Positions 18,415 to 26,286 of a stretch of DNA of 64,000 nucleotides are shown here, piece after piece. Every line of letters starts with the position of its first letter. Position 1 is the stretch's first letter. Under the pieces are notes generated by a model. That model was not told where the DNA came from. It saw nothing but the letters and a program-made list of their open reading frames with translations, and made no database searches. The DNA is from Dongia_B sp035539075. GTDB taxonomy: Bacteria > Pseudomonadota > Alphaproteobacteria > Dongiales > Dongiaceae. The stretch spans positions 7,808 to 71,807 of the forward strand of contig DATLJB010000139.1 of NCBI GenBank assembly GCA_035539075.1, written 5' to 3'. Made by a program: the position numbers and the translations under genes.

Positions 18415-18443
18415 TTGACGGTAGCGCCATGCGCCTGTATAAG
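18415..18443 (+). promoter_or_regulatory. Sigma-70-like promoter for rpsT
   Basis: A -35 TTGACG at 18415-18420, exactly 17 bases of spacer and a -10 TATAAG at 18438-18443. The ATG of rpsT is at 18499, leaving a leader of about 50 bases. Confidence 0.7.
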
Positions 18444-18498
18444 CCGCCGCTGAAAAATAGCTTGTCCCTTTTGACACTGAATTCGACGGATCAAACCC

Positions 18499-18768
18499 AT
18501 GGCCCATCATAAATCGGCTGAAAAGCGTATTCGCCAGACCGAAACGCGTACCGCCCAGAACCGCGCCCGTTCCAGCCGTATCAAGACCGAGGTCAAGAAG
18601 GTCGAGCAGGCGCTTGCCAGCGGCGATAAGGCTGCTGCAGAAGCGGCATTGCGCGCCGCGCAGCCGGAATTGCACCGTGGCGTCAGCAAGGGCTTGCTGC
18701 ACCGCAACACGGTTGCCCGCAAGGTGTCTCGCCTGTCCAAACGCGTGAAAGCGCTGGCCGCCGGCTAA
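18499..18768 (+). CDS. rpsT: 30S ribosomal protein S20
   Basis: Primary binder of 16S rRNA in the small subunit. It has 89 residues, with the hallmark start MAHHKSAEKRIRQTETRTAQN and the usual Lys/Arg/Ala-rich helices. It is monocistronic, between a good promoter and a very strong terminator. Its position upstream of dnaA is common in alphaproteobacteria. Confidence 0.98.
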   Translation: MAHHKSAEKRIRQTETRTAQNRARSSRIKTEVKKVEQALASGDKAAAEAALRAAQPELHRGVSKGLLHRNTVARKVSRLSKRVKALAAG

Positions 18769-18817
18769 GCCTTTCGGACGCGCTTCAAGCTCGTCACATA
18801 ACTGTCACTGCTGATTA

Positions 18818-18857
18818 GACAATCGCTGCAGTTCGCCAACTGCAGCGATTGTCTTTT
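18818..18857 (+). terminator. Rho-independent terminator of rpsT
   Basis: A perfect 16-bp stem: gacaatcgctgcagtt (18818-18833) with its complement at 18838-18853, loop cgcc, then tttt. Confidence 0.92.
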
Positions 18858-18875
18858 CCTGCCCGGCAACGGGCA

Positions 18876-18906
18876 CTCCGCCACTTTGCGTTGCAGCGTG
18901 GCGGAG
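18876..18906. repeat. Second hairpin downstream of rpsT
   Basis: Inverted repeat ctccgccac (18876-18884) and gtggcggag (18898-18906), with an inner tgc/gca pair around a gtt loop. No T-run follows directly, so it is not an ordinary terminator. It starts 19 bases after the rpsT terminator. Confidence 0.7.
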
Positions 18907-19509
18907 ATGTCAGCGGCTGTCCCGGAGCGAGCCTGTGGCTTTTTTAGCACGGAAAGCGCCCCCAGGCCGGCTAAAATGGCGTTCTTGATTCGATCATATT
19001 GCCTTCCGAAGCCGGCCAACGTAGAGTTATCCCCAAGAGTAGACGGGTTGAGGCAAGGCCGACCTTTTGGTCAAAGGCCAAGAAAAATTAAAGCAATTTC
19101 AGGCAGTTGGGCGCGTAGATCCCACGAGTTCTTGTGACTGATCTAGATGGTGGGGTGGCCCCCGTCTAGCACCGCAAGGACTTGGGCATCTGGCGCACAG
19201 AAGGGCAGTGACTAAAATGCAACAAGGCGCTTCGTTGATCCATCTTCGCCACGCAAGCCGTCGCTCGAGCTGCCTCCCCTCCGGAGTTTCTTCCACTAAA
19301 AATTGCATTCCTGAGTGACGCGGTTTTAGCCACGCCGGCTCCTGGGGGAGCCGCTGCGGGCCGACCGCGCCATGGCCAATCGTGATTCAAAAGTCACGAT
19401 GGGCTTATTTTCTCGTTACCTGACGCTCATCACCTGAAGGTTGTGCGGATATGTCAAAGCAGTTCTTCCAGCATTTTCGGCAGGATTCGCCGATTAGCGG
19501 AGGCCGGCC

Positions 19510-19932
19510 ATGAGCTATGCCGGCGATGTCAGCGTGAACGAGGCCTGGCAGATGCTGGCCGCCGAAAAGGCGGCGCAGTTGGTCGATGTTCGCACCGCGC
19601 CGGAATGGAGCTTCACCGGCCGCCCGGATCTGCACGATCTTGGCAAGGCTCCCCTTCTGTTGAGCTGGCAGGTCTACCCCCAGATGGCGGTCGATGCCGA
19701 TTTCGTCAGCAAGCTGATTGAGAAACTGGAAAATGCGGACAAGTCCAGTCCGCTCCTGTTCCTCTGTCGGAGCGGCGCACGGTCGAGGGCGGCAGCTACG
19801 GCCGCCAGCGCAGCGGGCTTCACCCGTTGCTACAACATTGCAGGGGGATTTGAGGGTGATCGCGACAGCGCCGGCCACCGCAACACGGTGAGCGGGTGGC
19901 GCGTTGCGGGCCTGCCCTGGATCCAGGATTGA
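19510..19932 (+). CDS. Rhodanese-like domain protein
   Basis: Single-domain rhodanese of 140 residues, presumably a cytoplasmic sulphurtransferase or persulphide carrier. Visible are the family start (SVNEAWQMLAAEKAAQLVDVRTAPEW) and the active loop CRSGARSR with C86 as the sulphur-carrying cysteine, then YNIAGGFEGD and VSGWRVAGLPW. The loop is six residues, as in sulphur rather than phosphate-binding versions. It lies about 190 bases upstream of dnaA; no partner gene identifies its sulphur acceptor. Confidence 0.93.
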   Translation: MSYAGDVSVNEAWQMLAAEKAAQLVDVRTAPEWSFTGRPDLHDLGKAPLLLSWQVYPQMAVDADFVSKLIEKLENADKSSPLLFLCRSGARSRAAATAASAAGFTRCYNIAGGFEGDRDSAGHRNTVSGWRVAGLPWIQD

Positions 19933-20124
19933 TGCAAGCGGCAGGATTGGGGCGGAAATCGAACGGCGCGATGTGAACGCACCGTCTAGTTAGTGGGCCG
20001 GTCGGTCGCAACAGGACAGATCGGTCTGGTGAGGTGGCGAAAGCCGAAGCTTATGTCGCAGGGCCCGGGCAACCGAAGGGGGCGGACGTGGTTGCCAGAG
20101 GCGCGCGGCAGACGGGGAAGAGTG

Positions 20125-21594
20125 ATGTCTGAATTGAACAGCGATACCCAGCTCAATGCACAATGGGCACGCATCCGCGGACGGTTGCGCGCGGAATATG
20201 GCGAGGCAACGTTTCGCAGCTGGCTGAAGCCTTTGACCCTGGCTGGCCGCCGCGGCGCCGACCTGCGCGTCGCCGTGCCGTCACGTTTCATGCGCGACTG
20301 GGTGACGACGCATTACGGCGACCGCATCAAGGCCCTGTGGTCGACGGAGAATCCGGAGATCCGTTCGGTCGAAGTGATCGTCGATGCGCTGGCGGGCCGT
20401 GCGCAATCTGCGGAAGACAATGCGGCGGATGAGGGTGCAATTGCCGAGATCGGCGGCAATGAGGCTAGCGTGACGACGCTGGCGCGTGCGGAAAGCGTCG
20501 GTGCCGCGGCCGTGGCGAAGTTTGTCACCCCCCATCTGGTCAGCCGGGATGAGGCCGATAGTTTCGACGATGTGAGCGCACCGCTCGATCCGCGCCTCAC
20601 CTTCGACAATTTCGTCGTCGGCAAATCCAACGAGCTCGCCCATGCCGCCGCCTATCGCGTGGCGGAGGCGGATACAGTGCCCTTCAATCCGCTGTTCCTC
20701 TATGGCGGCGTCGGCCTCGGCAAGACCCATCTGATGCATGCCATCGCCTGGCACATCCGCCGCAGGAAGCCGCATAAGCGGGTGATCTATCTCTCCGCCG
20801 AGAAGTTCATGTACCAGTTCATCCGCGCCTTGCGGAACAAGAGCACCATGGCCTTCAAAGAGCAGTTCCGCAGCGTCGATGTGCTGATGGTGGATGACGT
20901 GCAGTTCATCATCGGCAAGGAATCGACCCAGGAAGAGTTCTTCCACACGTTCAATGCGCTGGCCGACCAGAACCGTCAGGTGATTCTCTCCGCCGACAAG
21001 TCGCCATCGGACCTCGAAGGATTGGAAGAGCGCATGCGCTCGCGCCTCGGCTGGGGCCTGGTTGCCGACATCCATCCGACGACCTATGAGCTGCGCCTCG
21101 GCATCCTGCAGTCGCGGGCCGAGCAGAGCGGCGTCGAGATTCCGCAGAAGGTATTGGAGTTCCTCGCCCACCGGATCGCCTCGAATGTGCGCGAGCTGGA
21201 AGGGGCGCTCACCCGCATCACCGCCCATGCTACCCTGGTCGGCCGGCCGGTGACCCTGGAATCGGCGCAGGAACTGCTGAAGGATCTGCTGCGCGCCAAT
21301 GACCGCCGCGTCAGCATCGAGGAAATCCAGCGCCGGGTCGCCGAGCATTTCAACATCAAGCTCGCCGATATGCAGTCGCCACGCCGCGCCCGCACGGTTG
21401 CCCGCCCGCGCCAGATCGCCATGTATCTGGCGAAGCAGCTGACCACCCGCTCGCTGCCGGAGATCGGCCGCAAATTCGGTGGCCGGGATCACACCACCGT
21501 CATGCATGCAGTGAAGAAAGTGGAAGAGCTTTGCGCCGGCGATTCCGGTTTCGCCGAGGATGTCGATCTCTTGCGCCGCATGCTGGAAGGCTGA
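20125..21594 (+). CDS. dnaA: Chromosomal replication initiator DnaA
   Basis: AAA+ initiator that binds DnaA boxes and opens oriC. From ATG 20125, with a GGGGAAG ribosome-binding sequence, it is 489 residues; the longer open frame back to 19993 is not needed. Domain I is at residues 8-90, a variable linker at 90-150, and the AAA+ domain has Walker A GGVGLGKT (194-201) and Walker B LMVDDVQF. Domain IV carries the DNA-binding signature GRKFGGRDHTTVMHAV. A bidirectional terminator follows, then a convergent gene. Confidence 0.98.
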   Translation: MSELNSDTQLNAQWARIRGRLRAEYGEATFRSWLKPLTLAGRRGADLRVAVPSRFMRDWVTTHYGDRIKALWSTENPEIRSVEVIVDALAGRAQSAEDNAADEGAIAEIGGNEASVTTLARAESVGAAAVAKFVTPHLVSRDEADSFDDVSAPLDPRLTFDNFVVGKSNELAHAAAYRVAEADTVPFNPLFLYGGVGLGKTHLMHAIAWHIRRRKPHKRVIYLSAEKFMYQFIRALRNKSTMAFKEQFRSVDVLMVDDVQFIIGKESTQEEFFHTFNALADQNRQVILSADKSPSDLEGLEERMRSRLGWGLVADIHPTTYELRLGILQSRAEQSGVEIPQKVLEFLAHRIASNVRELEGALTRITAHATLVGRPVTLESAQELLKDLLRANDRRVSIEEIQRRVAEHFNIKLADMQSPRRARTVARPRQIAMYLAKQLTTRSLPEIGRKFGGRDHTTVMHAVKKVEELCAGDSGFAEDVDLLRRMLEG

Positions 21595-21615
21595 GCGCCG
21601 GATGCGCTTCACGTG

Positions 21616-21649
21616 AAAAAGGCCGGGTCGCAAACGACCCGGCCTTTTT
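21616..21649. terminator. Bidirectional terminator between dnaA and the M23 peptidase gene
   Basis: Perfect 15-bp stem, aaaaaggccgggtcg (21616-21630) with cgacccggccttttt (21635-21649), loop caaa. Both strands end in a T-run, so it can stop transcripts from both convergent genes. Confidence 0.92.
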
Positions 21650-21669
21650 CTGTCGATGCTTGTTCGCCG

Positions 21670-23241
21670 TTATTCTTCCGGCGTGGTTTCCACGTAACGC
21701 TGGAACTCCGCCAATTGCTGGCCGGTAAGATTGACCGGCACCGCCGTCGGCTTCAGCGGATCGATCTGTTTGCCGTCGACCAACACTTCGTAATAGAGAT
21801 GCGGGCCGGTGGCGACGCCGCTGCGGCCGACATAGGCGATGACATCGCCCCGCTTGACTGTGCTGCCCCGTTGCAGGCCGCGGGCGAAGCCCGACAGATG
21901 GGCATAGGCGGTGGCAAGGCGGCCATCGTGGCGGAGACGGATGTATTTGCCGTAATTGCCGCGCCAGCCGATATCCTCGATCACGCCATCGCTGGCGGCG
22001 ACGACAGGCGTTCCGGTCGGGGCGCCGAAATCGACCCCTTCGTGAAAGCGGCGATCGCCGAAGACGGGATGAATGCGCCAGCCGAAAGGCGACGTGATGC
22101 GGGCGTCGATCTGCAGCGGCTTGCCGAGATCGAGCAGCGCCACCCCGTGGCCATCGTCCTGCATCAGCGTCGTGGTCTGGTCATCGGTCTGATAGCGATA
22201 GATCCGCCGCGTCTTGCCGCCATCATCGAGCATGGCATAGCGCAATTGCGGCTCGTCCAGCTTGCCGTCGCGCTGCACGCCTTCGTAGATGACGTCGAAC
22301 GAGGCCGTGCCATGCAGCGCGGGGCGCTGGCCCGGACCGGCTTTGAAACCGAGCATGATCTCATCCACCAGGGACGGCGGCAGCTCTTCGGCCAGGAGCG
22401 CCGTGCGCAGGTTCTTGCCGACAGTGCCGGCGACATGCCGCACGATGAACTGGCCGTCATCTTCCGGAGCAAGGCTTGACGTCTGCCGCTGATCGGCAGT
22501 CGTCCCCGCTTCCGGCAGGTGGCTGGCCGTCCATATCGATGCCTTGGCAGGTTGACCGGGGGAAGGTTGCGCAGACGGTTGCCCACTGGAAGATTGCTCG
22601 GCGGAAGGTTGGCCGGCACCATGGCCGCGCAGCGCATGGGCGATATCCTGTTCGGAAACCGGCCGGGGGGCGTCAATATGCACGGTGATGCTGGTGCTAT
22701 CGCCCGACATCAATTCCACCGTCTGGACCAGGCGGGCCGGTGCTGCGGTCGGGGTACCCGCGGCATCTGCCGGCGGGGGCGCAAAAGTAAGACGCAGGCG
22801 CGATCCGGGCTGCAGGCTGGCCGGGTCGAAGATATCGCTGATGGCGGCCAGAACGGCACGCCGGTTATCGGCCGGCACGCCTTGCGCGGCGAGCAGTCTC
22901 GCCAGCGTATCGCCCTTATCCACCGTCACATCCGCGGTGGACAGCACCAAACCTGCTGCGGCGGGGGGGGATTGGGGTGCTTGTGCTGCCGGCGGCGACA
23001 CTGGCGGCTCGGCGGCGGCGGAACGATCCGCGAGGTCGCGGGCAGCGGCCGGGTCGACGCATAGCGCCAGCAGGGAGGCGAAACCGGCCAGCAGGAAAGC
23101 GGCCGAAGCGAGGGCGGGCTTGATGCGGCGCCGGGCCGTGAACCGTCGGTACTGCGCGGCGGCGCCCGGCCCACATCGGGCAATGTCGTGATGATGGCTT
23201 GCTCTGACGGATCTGTTGCTGCAGACCATGGTCCCCGGCAT
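21670..23241 (-). CDS. M23 family metallopeptidase (peptidoglycan DD-endopeptidase type)
   Basis: Exported zinc endopeptidase expected to cut peptidoglycan cross-bridges. The chosen ATG at 23241 gives 523 residues; a GTG at 23268 is also in frame. The N-terminus has basic residues and a hydrophobic segment ending in ALCVDPAAARD, a signal or anchor. A LysM/OapA-like middle region (VDKGDTLARLLAAQGVP) precedes the catalytic domain. All zinc ligands are present: HEGVD, AYAHLSG and GPHLYYE. Residues near 190-215 are a Q-P-S-rich imprecise repeat. Unlike the EnvC-like protein at 5965, this one should be active. It lies convergent to dnaA and divergent from dnaN. Confidence 0.93.
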   Translation of the reverse strand: MPGTMVCSNRSVRASHHHDIARCGPGAAAQYRRFTARRRIKPALASAAFLLAGFASLLALCVDPAAARDLADRSAAAEPPVSPPAAQAPQSPPAAAGLVLSTADVTVDKGDTLARLLAAQGVPADNRRAVLAAISDIFDPASLQPGSRLRLTFAPPPADAAGTPTAAPARLVQTVELMSGDSTSITVHIDAPRPVSEQDIAHALRGHGAGQPSAEQSSSGQPSAQPSPGQPAKASIWTASHLPEAGTTADQRQTSSLAPEDDGQFIVRHVAGTVGKNLRTALLAEELPPSLVDEIMLGFKAGPGQRPALHGTASFDVIYEGVQRDGKLDEPQLRYAMLDDGGKTRRIYRYQTDDQTTTLMQDDGHGVALLDLGKPLQIDARITSPFGWRIHPVFGDRRFHEGVDFGAPTGTPVVAASDGVIEDIGWRGNYGKYIRLRHDGRLATAYAHLSGFARGLQRGSTVKRGDVIAYVGRSGVATGPHLYYEVLVDGKQIDPLKPTAVPVNLTGQQLAEFQRYVETTPEE

Positions 23242-23794
23242 GTAAATCTGTCCCCTTGATACTGGCACTCGAAATAATGATGAGCCTGATGCGGAACGCT
23301 CGAGCCCGGCGAGGCCGACAATGAGCCGGCGAAGTAAGGCGTTTTTGCGGCAGGATTGGTTTCAGCCGATGGCCGCACCATCACATATGCTTGAGGCCGG
23401 TTTCGCATCGTCCGGGTCCTTTCAGAAGCGTCGTCAAATGCCGCCAAGGCGACATCGCCTGTCAGGTAAGGGGCATGGCCCCCGTTCCGCGCAATCAGCA
23501 GCCGCATGGCCGAGTCGGCTCCGAAGGATGGCCTTCGGCACGGACCTTCCGGGCGCTTCTATCGGCTGATTTCGTGTGATTTTCGCCGAAAAGAGCTGTT
23601 GCCAGCGGAACCGGCTGCTATAATCCCGCACTTGCTGTCGCGGAGGCGTGATTCGGGTACCGAATGTCCCTCCTCCTGCCGGCCAGACCGGCTTTTCCGG
23701 CAAGGTGATTGGGTGACAAGACCGTCCAGGATGCTGGCGACGGATGAGCCGTCGACGGGTGCTGGAGCGGCCCATTGGATGAGTGTGAGTGGCC
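23242..23794. other. Divergent intergenic region upstream of dnaN
   Basis: About 550 bases with no convincing gene on either strand; short open frames here lack ribosome-binding sites. It should hold promoters for dnaN-recF-gyrB and for the M23 gene. I found no DnaA-box cluster. Confidence 0.5.
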
Positions 23795-24913
23795 ATGAAA
23801 CTGACCATTGATCGGACCGCCCTTTTGCGTTCCCTTGCCCATGTGCAGAGCGTCGTCGAGCGGCGCAATACCATCCCCATCCTCTCCAACGTACTGGTGG
23901 AGGCCAAGGGTGACCGTCTGAGCCTGACCGCCACGGATATGGACCTGGCGATCGTCGAACAGACCTCCGCCCATGTGGCGACGCCGGGCGCCGCCACGGT
24001 GCCTGCCCATACCATGTATGACATCGTCCGCAAGCTGCCGGATGGCGCCGAGGTGCAGCTCGAACTGGCGGCCGACGGCGCCCAGGTGGCCCTGAAGGCC
24101 GGCCGCTCGCGCTTTACCCTCGCGACTTTGCCGAAGGAGGATTTCCCGGCCACGGCCGGCGGTGATCTGCCGCATCGCTTCCCGCTCTCCGCGATCGATC
24201 TGCGCGGCCTGATCGACCGCACCAAATTCGCCATTTCGACGGAAGAGACCCGCTATTACCTCAACGGCATCTATCTGCATGCCTTCTCCACCGGCAAACA
24301 GAAGACCTTGCGCGCCGTGGCCACCGACGGTCATCGTCTGGCGCGGGTGGAAATGCCGCTGCCGGAAGGTGCCGAAAACATCCCCGGCGTAATCGTGCCG
24401 CGCAAGATGGTCAACGAGATCCGCAAGCTGATCGAGGAAGTCGAGGGCATGGTCGAGGTTTCGCTGTCGGAATCGCGCATCCGTTTCGCCTTCAACGATA
24501 CTATCCTGACCTCGAAGCTGATCGACGGCAGCTTCCCCGATTACCAGCGCGTCATCCCGACCGGTAATGACAAGGTGCTGGAAGTCGATCGCCGCAGCTT
24601 CCGCGACGCGGTCGACCGTGTCTCGACCATTTCCAGCGAGAAGTCGCGTGCCGTAAAATTGAGCCTCAAGGCCAATGCCATGACCCTGTCGGCCACCAGC
24701 GCCGAGAACGGCACCGCCGTGGAAGAGCTGGAGGTCAAATACGAAGGCGCGCCGTTGGAAATCGGCTTCAACTCGAAATATCTGCTGGATGTCGCCGACC
24801 AGATCGAGGGCGAGGGATTGCAATTGGTGCTGGCCGATTCCGTGGCGCCGACCCTGGTGCGCGATCTGGCCGACGCCATGGCTTTGTATGTCCTCATGCC
24901 GATGCGGGTGTGA
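23795..24913 (+). CDS. dnaN: DNA polymerase III beta subunit (sliding clamp)
   Basis: Ring-forming processivity clamp of the replicative polymerase. It has 372 residues from ATG 23795 (KLTIDRTALLRSLAHVQSVVERRNTIPILSN), with an in-frame GTG two codons earlier. Three beta-clamp domains are recognisable (ATDMDLAI, RYYLNGIYLH, VATDGHRLA), and it ends in the conserved VLMPMRV. The stop overlaps the possible GTG start of recF. Confidence 0.98.
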   Translation: MKLTIDRTALLRSLAHVQSVVERRNTIPILSNVLVEAKGDRLSLTATDMDLAIVEQTSAHVATPGAATVPAHTMYDIVRKLPDGAEVQLELAADGAQVALKAGRSRFTLATLPKEDFPATAGGDLPHRFPLSAIDLRGLIDRTKFAISTEETRYYLNGIYLHAFSTGKQKTLRAVATDGHRLARVEMPLPEGAENIPGVIVPRKMVNEIRKLIEEVEGMVEVSLSESRIRFAFNDTILTSKLIDGSFPDYQRVIPTGNDKVLEVDRRSFRDAVDRVSTISSEKSRAVKLSLKANAMTLSATSAENGTAVEELEVKYEGAPLEIGFNSKYLLDVADQIEGEGLQLVLADSVAPTLVRDLADAMALYVLMPMRV

Positions 24914-26202
24914 GGCTCTTGTCTCAATCGGGACAGGAACGCGTGCCGCCTGCAACCGTGGTCGATCGGGGCCAGATGAGCGACATCGCCCGGCAGGGCG
25001 AAAATAGCGGACCGGCGGAGGCCCGCACCGGCTTCACGCATCTGACCCTGACCGCCTTTCGCAATTACCGACAGGTGGCACTGGATCTCGATCAGCGGCC
25101 GGTGGTGTTGACCGGCGCCAATGGCGCCGGCAAGACCAATCTTCTGGAGGCGATTTCCTTCCTCGCCCCGGGCAGCGGCTTTCGCCAGGCCAAGCTGGCC
25201 GAGGTCGATTGCCGCACGACGGGCAATCAGGGCGAGATGGCCTGGGCCGTCCATGCCCGGCTGCAGACGCCGCAAGGTGAGCACCTTCTGGGCACCGGCC
25301 GTGATCCGCTGGGCCCGGCACAGATCGGCCGCGACCGCCGGCTGCAGCGCCTGAATGGCGCGCCGCTGCGCAGCCGGGCGGGCTTTGCCGAGATCCTCTC
25401 GGTGCAATGGCTGACGCCGCAAATGGATCGCCTGCTGGGCGATGCCACCGGATCGCGGCGGCGCTTCCTCGACCGGCTGGTGGCGGGGATCGATCCCGGC
25501 CAGGCGACACGGTTGAACAGTTACGAGACCGCCCTGCGCGAGCGCGCCAAGCTGCTGCGCGGCGAGCTGACGGCGGGCGCCGCCGAAATCGCCGCCTGGC
25601 TTGGCGGGCTGGAGGCTGAGATCGCCGGCCTTGCGGTCGCCATCGCCGCCGCCCGCAACGACACGGTGGCGCGGCTGAACGACTTCATGGCCGGAACGGC
25701 CGGGGATATTTTCCCCCTGGCCGGGCTGGAGATCGACGGCGCCGTCGAGACCTGGCTGAAGGAAATGCCGGCGCTGGCGGCGGAAGACCGGCTGCGCGAC
25801 TGTCTGGCGGCTGCGCGCGCGGAAGATGCCGCCAGCGGCACCACGCGCTGGGGCACCCATCGCAGCGATCTTGCCGTCAGCTATCTCGGCCGGGCCTTGG
25901 GTGACGCGGCCCTGGCAGCGGCGGATTGCTCGACCGGCGAGCAGAAGGCGCTGCTGCTGTCGATCATCCTCGCCCAGGCGCGCCTCACCCGCTATCTGCG
26001 CGGCCAGGCGCCGGTGCTGCTGCTGGATGAGGCCTTGGCGCATCTCGATAACGGCCGGCGCCAGGCCCTGTTCGAGATCGTGCTCGATCTTGGCGCCCAG
26101 GCCTGGCTCACCGGCACCGAACGCGACTGGTTCAAACCGCTCGCAGGTGCCGCCCAAAGTTTCGCCGTCGCCGACGGCAAGGTTGCGCAAGCAGCCCTTT
26201 AG
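24910..26202 (+). CDS. recF: DNA replication/repair protein RecF
   Basis: SMC-like ATPase that helps load RecA at gaps. The frame opens with GTG 24910, overlapping the dnaN stop by four bases (430 residues); ATG 24976 would give 408 residues and begins nearer the conserved LTLTAFRNY. Walker A is TGANGAGKTN; the ABC signature is STGEQKALLLSI and Walker B is VLLLDEALAHLD. The overlap suggests coupling with dnaN. Confidence 0.96.
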   Translation: MRLLSQSGQERVPPATVVDRGQMSDIARQGENSGPAEARTGFTHLTLTAFRNYRQVALDLDQRPVVLTGANGAGKTNLLEAISFLAPGSGFRQAKLAEVDCRTTGNQGEMAWAVHARLQTPQGEHLLGTGRDPLGPAQIGRDRRLQRLNGAPLRSRAGFAEILSVQWLTPQMDRLLGDATGSRRRFLDRLVAGIDPGQATRLNSYETALRERAKLLRGELTAGAAEIAAWLGGLEAEIAGLAVAIAAARNDTVARLNDFMAGTAGDIFPLAGLEIDGAVETWLKEMPALAAEDRLRDCLAAARAEDAASGTTRWGTHRSDLAVSYLGRALGDAALAAADCSTGEQKALLLSIILAQARLTRYLRGQAPVLLLDEALAHLDNGRRQALFEIVLDLGAQAWLTGTERDWFKPLAGAAQSFAVADGKVAQAAL

Positions 26203-26286
26203 CTGCCGCAACGGCGGCGCTTTCCGGAAACCAACCCGAAGCGCTGGTTCAATTGCGGCTGATCACATGATGTATCGATTGGATTG

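Larger units (their letters stand above)
18769..19509. other. 740-base gene-poor region between rpsT and the rhodanese gene
   Basis: It holds the rpsT terminator (18818-18857), a second strong hairpin (18876-18906), one DnaA-box-like TTATCCCCA (19028-19036), an AT-richer patch near 19080-19100 and further short inverted repeats (ctagatgg...ccgtctag near 19143-19169 and cggctcc/ggagccg near 19340-19360). Short open frames on both strands here have no convincing start or protein-like composition. An RNA gene or part of the replication origin is possible but not shown. Confidence 0.55.

Noticed and set aside
19028..19036. TTATCCCCA as a DnaA box marking oriC
   Set aside because: Only one imperfect match was found in the dnaA region; an origin needs a cluster plus an AT-rich unwinding element and GC-skew support.
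19166..19390. 74-codon minus-strand frame upstream of dnaA
   Set aside because: Starts at TTG without a ribosome-binding site and has no protein-like pattern.
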